Part shown: positions 8,580-15,994 of the stretch, piece after piece
Layout of the letters: every line of letters begins with the position of its first letter
How positions within the stretch are numbered: position 1 is the stretch's first letter
From: Streptomyces sp. BK340
Lineage (GTDB): Bacteria > Actinomycetota > Actinomycetes > Streptomycetales > Streptomycetaceae
Length of the DNA stretch: 64,000 nt
Assembly (NCBI RefSeq): GCF_007827595.1
Contig: NZ_VISR01000002.1
Location: 434,001-498,000, forward strand
Reading direction: 5' to 3'
Translations under genes and position numbers: made by a program
The notes under the pieces: model-generated
Database searches by the model: none
The model's input: the letters and a program-made list of their open reading frames with translations, nothing else
What the model was told of the DNA's origin: nothing

Positions 8580-9803
8580 GTGAGCAGCAGCGGCCTCATC
8601 TACGCAGTCATTGTCGGGGCCTGGGCCGCCTACTTGGTGCCCATGTGGCTCCGTAGGCAGGACGAGCTGAACGAGGCCCGTCCGACGGAACGCTTCAGCA
8701 CCGCCATCCGGCTGCTGTCCGGACGGGCGGGGATGGAGCGCCGGTACGCCAGGGACCTGCGGGCGCGCTCCGCCCAGGAGGGGGAGCCGGACGCCAGTGA
8801 TCCGGACGCCGCCACCGACTCGGTGGACGTCCGGGCCTTCGCCATGCCTCCGACCCGCCGTCAGGTGCGTGCGGAGGCCGGGGCGGAGACGTCCGGGCGG
8901 GCGGAACCGGTACCCGGCCGGCCTGTCATCCCGGCGCCCAAGTCTCCCTCCGCGTCCGCGCACCACTCGCCCGGTGCCTCCGCTCCCGCCTCCGCGCAGA
9001 AGCGAGTGCCGGCCGCGCGGCGCGCGCCCTCGGCGCAGGCGTCCGCAGCACGTGCCCGGCGCTCGAAGGCGCTCGCGCGCCGTCGGCGTACCACCGTGAT
9101 GCTCTTCGTCGCCTTCACCCTCGGCGCGATCGTCGCCGCCGTCGGAGGCCTCCCCTTCCTGTGGGCGCCCGGTGTACCCGCGGTCATGCTCAGCGCGTAC
9201 ATCGGCTACCTGCGCGCCCAGGAGCGCCGCCGGTTCGCCTACCAGATGGACCGCCGGCGCGCCGAGGTCGCGGCCCAGCGTCTGCGCGAACGCCAGCCGC
9301 GTCGGCGCGCGTCCCTCGACGCGGGCCCCGCCGCCGACGAACCGGACGAGGGACCAGAGACCGAGACCGACCCCGGCCTCTCCGCACTCGCCGCGGACCG
9401 CCGCGCCCTCGTGGAGCAGACCGACCACGCCGAGTGGGTCGATCAGCAGCAGCGTGAGCGCCAGCGGCGGCCCGGGCACGGGGACAGCTGGGACCCGGTG
9501 CCGGTGCCCCTGCCGACGTACGTGACCGCGCCGGTCGCGCCGCGGGCCACCTCCGACGTGGACCTGGGGGCGCCCGACACCTGGAGTTCGGCGCGTTCCA
9601 GCTCCGTCGTGCCGGAGCAGGAGGCGAGCCGTGCGCCGGAGGCCGGGGAGGCCGAGGCGGCGCTCGAGTCCGAGGACAAGTCGGCGGACGGCCGGAGCGA
9701 CGCCCGCCGCGCGGCCTCCGCCCGCCGCTCGCGCGAGCGCGGACGCACCCCCCTCTTCGATCAGTACGAGGACGGTGACCGGCCGCGCGCGGCCAACGAG
9801 TGA
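8580..9803 (+). CDS. sepX: SepX/GlpR-like divisome membrane protein
   Basis: A 407-residue actinobacterial membrane protein. It begins with a TM helix (about residues 5-23) followed by the conserved MWLRRQDELNEARPTERF. Then come a long Ala/Pro/Arg-rich region, a hydrophobic pair at about residues 175-215, and an Arg/Glu-rich cytoplasmic tail ending in TPLFDQYED. SepX in S. venezuelae is needed for cross-walls and sporulation septa, and the corynebacterial relative GlpR recruits the gephyrin-like Glp. The gene linkage with glp here fits that pair. The GTG start at 8580 follows TACCGT by seven bases and a GAGG lies immediately upstream, so translation may be leaderless. Identification rests on N-terminal features and synteny. 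Confidence 0.78.
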   Translation: MSSSGLIYAVIVGAWAAYLVPMWLRRQDELNEARPTERFSTAIRLLSGRAGMERRYARDLRARSAQEGEPDASDPDAATDSVDVRAFAMPPTRRQVRAEAGAETSGRAEPVPGRPVIPAPKSPSASAHHSPGASAPASAQKRVPAARRAPSAQASAARARRSKALARRRRTTVMLFVAFTLGAIVAAVGGLPFLWAPGVPAVMLSAYIGYLRAQERRRFAYQMDRRRAEVAAQRLRERQPRRRASLDAGPAADEPDEGPETETDPGLSALAADRRALVEQTDHAEWVDQQQRERQRRPGHGDSWDPVPVPLPTYVTAPVAPRATSDVDLGAPDTWSSARSSSVVPEQEASRAPEAGEAEAALESEDKSADGRSDARRAASARRSRERGRTPLFDQYEDGDRPRAANE

Positions 9804-9896
9804 CCGCCGTCACGCGGCTGGAAGCCTGCCTCTGACCAGTCAGGGAACGGATTTCCAAGCACCCCGATGGGGATGCTAGAGTTTCACTCGTTGCAA

Positions 9897-9970
9897 GGGC
9901 CTGTGGCGCAGTCCGGTAGCGCACCTCGTTCGCATCGAGGGGGCCAGGGGTTCAAATCCCCTCAGGTCCA
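9897..9970 (+). tRNA. tRNA-Ala (anticodon CGC)
   Basis: A complete 74-nt cloverleaf. The acceptor arms GGGCCTG and CAGGTCC pair with one G-U, the D arm contains GCGCAGTCCGGTAGCGC, and the anticodon stem CCTCG/CGAGG encloses loop TTCGCAT with anticodon CGC at 9931-9933, reading GCG. The T arm is GGGGTTCAAATCCCC. The discriminator is A and CCA is not encoded. No integrase or attachment-site duplication was seen nearby. Confidence 0.93.
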
Positions 9971-9976
9971 CGCATC

Positions 9977-10014
9977 ATGAAGCCCCGGTCGGCAGTAGCC
10001 GACCGGGGCTTCAT
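9977..10014. terminator. Intrinsic stem-loop after tRNA-Ala
   Basis: Perfect 17-nt inverted repeat (9977-9993 and 9998-10014) with a 4-nt loop AGTA, seven bases after the tRNA. It ends just before the stop of the convergent GNAT gene and can serve both. Confidence 0.9.
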
Positions 10015-10020
10015 CGTGTT

Positions 10021-10497
10021 CTACAGCTGCTTCGCGTAGCAGAGGCTCTCCTCGTGGTGGCGGTAGTAGCCGAACTTGGCGCAGGGCTCGTAACCGCTCG
10101 AGGTGTACAGGGCGATGGCCTCCGGCTGCTTGGTGCCGGTCTCCAGGACCATACGGACGCGGCCGGCCGCGCGGGCGTCCTCCTCCAGGGCGGCGAGGAT
10201 GCGGCGGGCGAGGCCCCGGCCGCGCATCGCGTCGACGACGAACATGCGCTTGAGTTCGGCGTCGCCGTCCTCGTTGCCCTCCTCGTTGAGGTCCTGGCTG
10301 CGCCAGCCACCGGTGGCCACCGGGCGGTCGTGCTCGTCGTAGGCGATCAGGTACGCGCCCCGCGGCGGGGCGAAGTCGGCGGCGTCGAGGAGCGTGGCGT
10401 CGCCGCCGTCGCCGTAGCGCAGGTGGTACTCGGCCTGGACCTCGTCGTTGAGCTTGACGGCGTCGGGGTGATCGAAGCGAACACGACGTATATTCAT
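10021..10497 (-). CDS. GNAT family N-acetyltransferase
   Basis: A 158-residue cytosolic GNAT. It contains the acetyl-CoA pyrophosphate-binding segment MFVVDAMRGRGLARRIL (Q/RxxGxG/A type) and the C-terminal YTSSGYEPCAKFGYY typical of the beta6-alpha4 region. The ATG at 10497 begins the natural N-terminus MNIRRVRFDHPDA. It is divergent from xth with a 70-bp gap. Substrate unknown; small-molecule detoxification is as likely as protein acetylation. Confidence 0.82.
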   Translation of the reverse strand: MNIRRVRFDHPDAVKLNDEVQAEYHLRYGDGGDATLLDAADFAPPRGAYLIAYDEHDRPVATGGWRSQDLNEEGNEDGDAELKRMFVVDAMRGRGLARRILAALEEDARAAGRVRMVLETGTKQPEAIALYTSSGYEPCAKFGYYRHHEESLCYAKQL

Positions 10498-10567
10498 GCT
10501 AAGTATCGTACTTCTATGCAGAGGATGGGAGGGACGGACCCGACCAGTGTGCCGGTATCGTGCCCTG

Positions 10568-11371
10568 GTGCTGACTGTGACCTCGGTGAACGTGAACGGG
10601 CTGCGGGCCGCCGCCAAGAAGGGCTTCGTGGAGTGGCTCGCCCAGACCTCCGCGGACGTCGTCTGCCTGCAGGAGGTGCGCGCCGAGCCCCACCAGCTGC
10701 CGGAGGAGGTCAGGCAGCCCGACGGCTGGCACGTCGTGCACGCCCCGGCGGCCGCCAAGGGGCGCGCGGGCGTCTCCCTGTACATGCGGCGCGAGCCCGA
10801 CCGTGTCCGGGTCGGCTTCGGGTCGGCCGAGTTCGACGGCAGCGGGCGCTACGTCGAGGCCGACCTGCCCGGTGTGACCGTCGCCTCGCTCTACCTGCCC
10901 TCCGGTGAGGTCGGCACCGAGCGCCAGGACGAGAAGGTCCGCTTCATGGGCGAGTTCCTCGTCCACCTCAAGGAGCTGCGCGAGCGGGCCGCCGCCGACG
11001 GGCGCCAGGTGGTCGTCTGTGGCGACTGGAACATCGCCCACCAGCAGGCCGACCTCAAGAACTGGCGCGGCAACACCAAGAACTCGGGCTTCCTGCCCGA
11101 GGAGCGGGAATGGCTCGGCCGGGTGCTCGCCGCGGAGGACGGCGGCTATGTCGACGTCGTACGCACCCTGCACCCGGACGTCGAGGGGCCGTACACCTGG
11201 TGGTCGTACCGGGGGCGGGCGTTCGACAGCGATTCGGGTTGGAGGATCGACTACCACGTGGCCACCCCGGGGCTCGCGGCGAAGGCCGTGAAGGGGCTCG
11301 TGGAGCGCGCGGCCACGCACGCCGAGCGGTGGTCCGATCATGCGCCGGTGACCGTCGTGTACGACCTGTAG
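10568..11371 (+). CDS. xth: Exodeoxyribonuclease III (AP endonuclease)
   Basis: A 267-residue Mg2+-dependent exonuclease III/AP endonuclease for base-excision repair. It has the endonuclease/exonuclease/phosphatase motifs SVNVNGLRAA, VVCLQEVRA (catalytic Glu), GDWNIAH (Asp/Asn) and the C-terminal ERWSDHAPV (Asp-His). The GTG at 10568 is chosen because VLTVTSVNVNG matches the usual N-terminus, and no good upstream RBS exists for longer forms. It converges with the MerR gene over a 9-bp gap. Confidence 0.9.
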   Translation: MLTVTSVNVNGLRAAAKKGFVEWLAQTSADVVCLQEVRAEPHQLPEEVRQPDGWHVVHAPAAAKGRAGVSLYMRREPDRVRVGFGSAEFDGSGRYVEADLPGVTVASLYLPSGEVGTERQDEKVRFMGEFLVHLKELRERAAADGRQVVVCGDWNIAHQQADLKNWRGNTKNSGFLPEEREWLGRVLAAEDGGYVDVVRTLHPDVEGPYTWWSYRGRAFDSDSGWRIDYHVATPGLAAKAVKGLVERAATHAERWSDHAPVTVVYDL

Positions 11372-11380
11372 GGGCGCCGC

Positions 11381-12070
11381 TCAGTCCCGCTTGCTGAGCC
11401 GCCGGTCCAGGGCCAGGGACAGTTCCGCCTCCACGACGCTCCGGGCGAGCGGGCGCAGGCGGTGCAGGTCCTCCTCGGGGGCGTGGCGCAGGATCAGGTC
11501 GCGGAAGAGTTCGGCGAGGGCGTCGGCGTGTTCGCGGACGCGTTTGCCGGCGGCCAGGACCTCGGCGAGGGGTATGCCCTCGCGGACCAGGGCGGAGGAG
11601 ACGTCCAGCAGGCGGCGGCTGATGTGGACGATCTCGTCACCGTCGGTGCCGAGGTAGCCCAGCTCCATGGCGGCGGCGAGGTTCTCGGGGGTGACCTCGC
11701 CCTCGAAGCGGGCGGCGAGTTCCTCGGGGGTGAGGTGGACCGGCTCCTCCTCGGTGGGGGTGCCGATGCCGAGCAGGTCGGCGACATCGCGGCCCTGGTC
11801 GAGGGCCTCCGCGAGTTCCGCGATGCCGTTGAGGGTGTGGCCGCGCTCCAGCAGCGCGGAGATCGTGCGCAGGCGGGCCAGGTGGTGGTCGTCGTACCAG
11901 GCGATACGGCCCTCGCGGCGGGGCGGCGAAAGCAGCTTGCGCTCGCGGTAGAAGCGCAGCGTGCGCACGGTGATGCCGGCCAGGCGGGCCAGCTCCTCCA
12001 TGCGGTACTCGCGCGGTGCGCCGGCCCGGCCGCTGCCCTGCCCGTCCTTGTGCTCGCCGTCGTCTGCCAC
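11381..12070 (-). CDS. MerR family transcriptional regulator
   Basis: A 229-residue MerR-type regulator. The N-terminal winged helix begins at about residue 22 (YRMEELARLAGITVRTLRFY) and is followed by RERKLLSPPRREGRIAWYDD, the wing. The large C-terminal helical part lacks a Cys cluster, so an organic ligand or coenzyme-type effector is more likely than a metal. It is divergent from the monooxygenase operon across 132 bp holding two TACCG...CGGTA inverted repeats, and is the likely controller of that operon and of itself. The GTG at 12070 follows a GGGG run. Confidence 0.87.
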   Translation of the reverse strand: MADDGEHKDGQGSGRAGAPREYRMEELARLAGITVRTLRFYRERKLLSPPRREGRIAWYDDHHLARLRTISALLERGHTLNGIAELAEALDQGRDVADLLGIGTPTEEEPVHLTPEELAARFEGEVTPENLAAAMELGYLGTDGDEIVHISRRLLDVSSALVREGIPLAEVLAAGKRVREHADALAELFRDLILRHAPEEDLHRLRPLARSVVEAELSLALDRRLSKRD

Positions 12071-12087
12071 CCCCGAAGCCTATGTTG

Positions 12088-12098
12088 TACCGCCGGTA
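12088..12098. promoter_or_regulatory. Candidate operator 1, TACCGCCGGTA
   Basis: Exact odd-length palindrome TACCGCCGGTA within the divergent region between the MerR gene and the monooxygenase gene, 18 bp upstream of the MerR start. A related repeat lies 21 bp further on. Function is inferred from position and pairing. Confidence 0.45.
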
Positions 12099-12118
12099 AC
12101 TTTCCCTTTCCCACCCCC

Positions 12119-12130
12119 TACCGCTCGGTA
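12119..12130. promoter_or_regulatory. Candidate operator 2, TACCGCTCGGTA
   Basis: TACCG and CGGTA half-sites separated by CT, the same half-sites as the palindrome at 12088-12098, with 31 bp between the two starts. It is followed by CTACAGT at 12141-12147, a possible -10 region for the monooxygenase operon. Confidence 0.45.
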
Positions 12131-12202
12131 CGGAGCTGCTCTACAGTCCCATTGCGCCAGTGTTCACTGGCAGAGTCCAAGGCGATGCGTGGAGGCTTCG
12201 GG

Positions 12203-13786
12203 ATGGCCGAGCACGAGCATGTACGAGTGGCGGTGATCGGGTCCGGTTTCGGCGGACTGGGAGCCGCGGTGCGGCTGCGCCGCGAGGGGATCACCGACTT
12301 CGTCGTCCTGGAGCGGGCCGGCAGCGTCGGCGGCACCTGGCGGGACAACAGCTACCCCGGGTGCGCCTGCGACGTCCCCTCCCACCTGTACTCCTTCTCC
12401 TTCGCGCCCAACCCGGACTGGCCGCGCACCTTCTCCGGGCAGCGGCACATCCGTGCCTACCTGGAGCACGTCACCGACGTCTTCGGGCTGCGCCCGCACA
12501 TCCGCTTCGGCTCCGAGGTGAAGCGGATGACCTGGGACGGCGAGCGGCTGTGCTGGGAGATCGAGACGGCCCGGGGGACGCTGACCGCCGACGTCGTGGT
12601 GTCCGCCACCGGGCCGCTGTCCGACCCCAAGATCCCGCAGATCCGGGGGCTCGACACCTTCCCCGGCAAGGTGTTCCACTCGGCCCGCTGGGACCACGAC
12701 CACGACCTGCGCGGCAAGCGCGTCGCCATGGTCGGCACCGGCGCCTCCGCCATCCAGATCGTCCCCGCCATCCAGCGCCAGGTCGGCCGGCTCACCCTCT
12801 TCCAGCGCACCCCGCCCTGGGTGTTGCCCCGTATGGACCGTGCCATCAGCGGCGCCGAGCGGCGGCTGCACCGGGCGCTGCCCTTCACCACCCAGCTGCG
12901 GCGCGGGCTGCTGTGGGGGCTGCGGGAGCTGCAGGTGCAGGCGTTCACCAAGCATCCCGACGAACTCGGCCTGGTCGAGCAGCTCGCCAAGCGCAACATG
13001 GCCCGTGCCGTCAAGGACCCGGCCCTGCGCGCCAAGCTCACCCCGGACTACCGCATCGGCTGCAAGCGGATCCTGCTGTCCAGCGAGTACTACCCGGCGC
13101 TCGCCCGGCCGAATGTGGACGTCGTCGCGAGCGGACTCAGCGAGATCCGCGGGTCGACCGTGATCGCCGCCGACGGCACCGAGGCCGAGGTCGACGTGAT
13201 CATCTTCGGTACGGGCTTCCACGTCACGGACATGCCCATCGCCGAGCGCGTGGTCGGCGCGGCGGGCGGCACGCTCGCGGAGTCCTGGAAGGGCGGCATG
13301 CAGGCGCTGCGCGGCGCCTCGGCCGCCGGCTTCCCGAACTGGATGACGATCATCGGGCCCAACACCGGCCTCGGGAACTCCTCCATGATCCTCATGATCG
13401 AGTCCCAGCTGAACTACATGGCCGACTACCTGCGCCAGCTCGACGTCCTCGGAGGCCGCGCCGCCCTCGACGCGCGGTCCGCGGCCGTCGACGACTGGAA
13501 CGACAAGGTCCAGGAGCGCATGAAGCGGACGGTGTGGAACACCGGCGGCTGCACCAGCTGGTACCTCGACGCGAGCGGTCGCAACACCACCATCTGGCCC
13601 GGTACGACGAGCGAGTTCCGGCGTGAGACCCGGCGGGTGGACCTGGCGGAGTACGAGGTGATCCGCAAGGCCGAGGAGAAGCCGGAGCCGGAGAAGAAGC
13701 CGAAGGCCGAGGAGCGACCGAAGACGGCCTCCGCCGAGAAGAAGACACCCGAGAAGGCCGGGAAGAAGAGCGAGGCCGCCGCATGA
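12203..13786 (+). CDS. Flavin-containing (Baeyer-Villiger type) monooxygenase
   Basis: A 527-residue FAD- and NADPH-dependent monooxygenase. It has the N-terminal GSGFGG Rossmann motif, SVGGTWRDNSYPGCACDVPS, the Baeyer-Villiger fingerprint FPGKVFHSARW (FxGxxxHxxxW, about residues 153-163), and the second dinucleotide motif GTGASA. Such enzymes turn ketones into esters. The ATG at 12203 is fixed by GGAGG seven bases upstream. The last roughly 45 residues are an unusual Lys/Glu/Pro-rich tail. It overlaps the next gene by four bases, forming an operon of oxygenase, hydrolase and dehydrogenase suited to ketone or alcohol breakdown. Confidence 0.87.
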   Translation: MAEHEHVRVAVIGSGFGGLGAAVRLRREGITDFVVLERAGSVGGTWRDNSYPGCACDVPSHLYSFSFAPNPDWPRTFSGQRHIRAYLEHVTDVFGLRPHIRFGSEVKRMTWDGERLCWEIETARGTLTADVVVSATGPLSDPKIPQIRGLDTFPGKVFHSARWDHDHDLRGKRVAMVGTGASAIQIVPAIQRQVGRLTLFQRTPPWVLPRMDRAISGAERRLHRALPFTTQLRRGLLWGLRELQVQAFTKHPDELGLVEQLAKRNMARAVKDPALRAKLTPDYRIGCKRILLSSEYYPALARPNVDVVASGLSEIRGSTVIAADGTEAEVDVIIFGTGFHVTDMPIAERVVGAAGGTLAESWKGGMQALRGASAAGFPNWMTIIGPNTGLGNSSMILMIESQLNYMADYLRQLDVLGGRAALDARSAAVDDWNDKVQERMKRTVWNTGGCTSWYLDASGRNTTIWPGTTSEFRRETRRVDLAEYEVIRKAEEKPEPEKKPKAEERPKTASAEKKTPEKAGKKSEAAA

Positions 13787-14739
13787 GCCGTCCGACCTCC
13801 GTGGCCTCCGGCCCCTACGTCCCGCCCGCCCCCGCCCGTACCCTCACCGCGGTCTCCGCCGACGGCGCGCACCTGTACGTCGAGGTCCACGGGCCCGAGG
13901 GCGCGCCCCCCGTCGTCCTCTCCCACGGCTGGACCTGCTCCACCGCGTTCTGGGCGGCCCAGATACGGGAGTTGGCGGCCGGCCACCGGGTGATCGCGTA
14001 CGACCAGCGGGGGCACGGGCGCAGTCCCGCGAGCCCCGCGTGCACCACCGACGTGCTGGCGGACGACCTCGAAGCGGTGCTCGCGCAGACGCTGGAGCCC
14101 GGTGAGAAGGCTGTGGTCGTCGGCCACTCCATGGGCGGGATGACGGTCATGGCGGCCTCCGCGCGCCCCCGCTTCCGCGAACACGCCGCCGCCGTCCTGC
14201 TGTGCAGCACCGGCAGCTCGCGGCTGGTCGCGGAGTCGCGGGTGGTGCCGCTGCGTGCCGGGCGCGTGCGCACCTGGATAACCGGCCACATCCTCGGTTC
14301 GCGCGCTCCTCTCGGCCCGGTCACGCCCGTCGCGAAGCGCATCCTCAAGTACGCCACCATGGGCGCCGGTTCGGCCCCGCACATGGTGGAGGCGTGCGCG
14401 CGGATCGTGCACGCCTGCCCGCGTGCCGTGCGTCACACCTGGGCCGCCGTGCTCGCGGGGCTCGACCTCGACCACGGCGTACGGGAGTTGCACGCCCCCA
14501 CCGAGGTGGTGCACGGCGCGTCCGACCGGCTGACGCCCCCCGTGCACGCCCGCGCGCTGGTGGCCGCGCTGCCCCGGTGCATCGGCCTCACCGAACTCCC
14601 CGGCGTCGGCCACATGACTCCGATCGAGGCCCCGGAGTTGATGACCGGCAAGATCCGGGAACTCGTCACCACGTACGTCACGGGGAACGCCCCCGAGTCC
14701 CACCCCACCCCCGCGCAGCAGATCAAGGAGGGCGCATGA
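13783..14739 (+). CDS. Alpha/beta hydrolase
   Basis: A 318-residue alpha/beta-hydrolase. It has an oxyanion-region SHGWTCST, YDQRGHGRS, the nucleophile elbow GHSMGG (Ser), the acid-bearing HGASDRLTP and the late PGVGHM with the catalytic His. No signal peptide is seen, so it is cytosolic. An ATGA overlap with the upstream monooxygenase and a four-base overlap with the SDR give strict coupling. Hydrolysis of esters formed by the monooxygenase is the natural hypothesis. Confidence 0.87.
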   Translation: MSRPTSVASGPYVPPAPARTLTAVSADGAHLYVEVHGPEGAPPVVLSHGWTCSTAFWAAQIRELAAGHRVIAYDQRGHGRSPASPACTTDVLADDLEAVLAQTLEPGEKAVVVGHSMGGMTVMAASARPRFREHAAAVLLCSTGSSRLVAESRVVPLRAGRVRTWITGHILGSRAPLGPVTPVAKRILKYATMGAGSAPHMVEACARIVHACPRAVRHTWAAVLAGLDLDHGVRELHAPTEVVHGASDRLTPPVHARALVAALPRCIGLTELPGVGHMTPIEAPELMTGKIRELVTTYVTGNAPESHPTPAQQIKEGA

Positions 14740-15620
14740 GCAGGGTCAGCCTCGAAGGGCAGGTCGCCGTCGTCACGGGAGCGGCGCGCGGCGTCGGCGA
14801 GTTGCTCGCGCGCAAGCTGTCCGCGCGCGGTGCCGAGGTGGCGCTCGTCGGCCTGGAGGAGGAGGCGCTCAAGGAGGTCTCCGAGCGGCTGCACAGCGAC
14901 AGTGCGCACTGGTACGCCGACGTCACCGACCACGAGACGATGAGCCGGGTGGCGCAGGAGGTCAAGGAGCGGTTCGGCAAGGTCGACATCGTCGTGGCCA
15001 ACGCCGGTGTGGCGACCGGCGGGCCCTTCGCCGACTCCGATCCGCAGGCCTGGCGGCGCGTGATCGAGGTGAACCTGATCGGTTCGGCGGTGACGGCCCG
15101 GGCCTTCCTGCCGGTGCTCACCGAGAGCCGCGGCTACCTGCTGCAGATCGCCTCGCTCGCCGCGATGACCCCCGCGCCGATGATGACGGCGTACTGCGCC
15201 TCCAAGTCGGGCGTGGAGGCGTACGCGCACAGTCTGCGCGCCGAGGTCGGCCACCAGGGCGTGCGCGTCGGCGTCGGATACCTGTCCTGGACCGACACCG
15301 ACATGGTGCGCGGGGCCGACCAGGACGACGTCATGCGGGAGCTGAGGCAGCGGCTGCCGTGGCCGTCGAACAAGACCTACCCGCTGGGTCCGGCGGTGGA
15401 CCGGATCGTCGCCGGTATCGAGCGGCGCTCGGCGCACGTGTACGGGCAGTGGTGGCTGCGCGGCATGCAGGGCGTGCGCGGATATCTGCCGGCGCTCATC
15501 GGCACCGTCGGCCAGCGCGAGATGCGGCGGTTCGGGCCCCGTCTGCAGGGGATGCGTTCCGGGCTCGTCGGCGCGGGCGGCGCGGCCGACGAAGCAGCGA
15601 GGACTACGCACCGTAACTGA
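14736..15620 (+). CDS. Short-chain dehydrogenase/reductase
   Basis: A 294-residue classical SDR. It has cofactor motif TGAARGVG at the N-terminus, NAG at about residue 90, and the active-site pair Tyr153/Lys157 in YCASK. The C-terminal extension of about 60 residues (VYGQWWLRGMQGVRGYLP onward) is amphipathic and may touch the membrane. As the last gene of the three-gene operon it probably oxidises an alcohol to the ketone used by the monooxygenase, or acts on the released alcohol. The ATG at 14736 has AAGGAGGG upstream. Confidence 0.87.
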   Translation: MSRVSLEGQVAVVTGAARGVGELLARKLSARGAEVALVGLEEEALKEVSERLHSDSAHWYADVTDHETMSRVAQEVKERFGKVDIVVANAGVATGGPFADSDPQAWRRVIEVNLIGSAVTARAFLPVLTESRGYLLQIASLAAMTPAPMMTAYCASKSGVEAYAHSLRAEVGHQGVRVGVGYLSWTDTDMVRGADQDDVMRELRQRLPWPSNKTYPLGPAVDRIVAGIERRSAHVYGQWWLRGMQGVRGYLPALIGTVGQREMRRFGPRLQGMRSGLVGAGGAADEAARTTHRN

Positions 15621-15715
15621 TCGAAGTGCGCTCCGTGTCCACCCGTGTGAATCTGGTCGAGGCCCCTCCGAGGGGCCGACCCCCCCACCCACACCCACCA
15701 CGGGAGTGAACCCAC

Positions 15716-15925
15716 ATGGGTATGAAGGACAAGTCCAACAAGCTCGGTCAGACCAAGGAGAAGGCTGGTCAGCAGGGCCAGCCGCAGCGTGGTCAGCAGG
15801 GCCAGCCGCAGCGTGGCCAGCAGCCGCAGCGCGGTCAGCAGCAGCGCGGCCAGCAGTCCGAGCGCCACATCCCGGACACTGACCAGGAGATGAGGGACCG
15901 GCTCGACCAGGACTACGACGCCTAG
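15716..15925 (+). CDS. Small Gln-rich hydrophilic protein
   Basis: A 69-residue protein with no recognised family. The N-terminus is basic (MGMKDKSNKLGQTKEK), the centre is a tandem repeat of GQQGQPQR/GQQ-type units, and the C-terminus is acidic (DTDQEMRDRLDQDYDA). It has no membrane segment. It resembles small stress proteins of the CsbD kind only in its charged N-terminus. The ATG at 15716 has GGGAG upstream, with an in-frame ATG at 15722 as alternative. A terminator follows. It is probably monocistronic, disordered and cytosolic. Confidence 0.65.
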   Translation: MGMKDKSNKLGQTKEKAGQQGQPQRGQQGQPQRGQQPQRGQQQRGQQSERHIPDTDQEMRDRLDQDYDA

Positions 15926-15951
15926 TCGTCACCCTCGACTTCACCCCTGAG

Positions 15952-15983
15952 GCGGGGTGCCCGGTGATCGCCGGGCACCCCGC
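15952..15983. terminator. Stem-loop between convergent genes
   Basis: Inverted repeat with 13-nt arms, GCGGGGTGCCCGG (15952-15964) and its complement (15971-15983), and a 6-nt loop, then TTCGTCGTTCGT. It lies between the small Gln-rich gene and the tricorn gene. Confidence 0.88.
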
Positions 15984-15994
15984 TTCGTCGTTCG

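Noticed and set aside
9897..10014. tRNA-Ala as an integration site for an element
   Set aside because: No integrase next to it, no repeated 3' tRNA fragment was noticed, and flanking genes are ordinary.
15952..15983. Regulatory RNA element
   Set aside because: A simple inverted repeat between convergent genes, best explained as a terminator.
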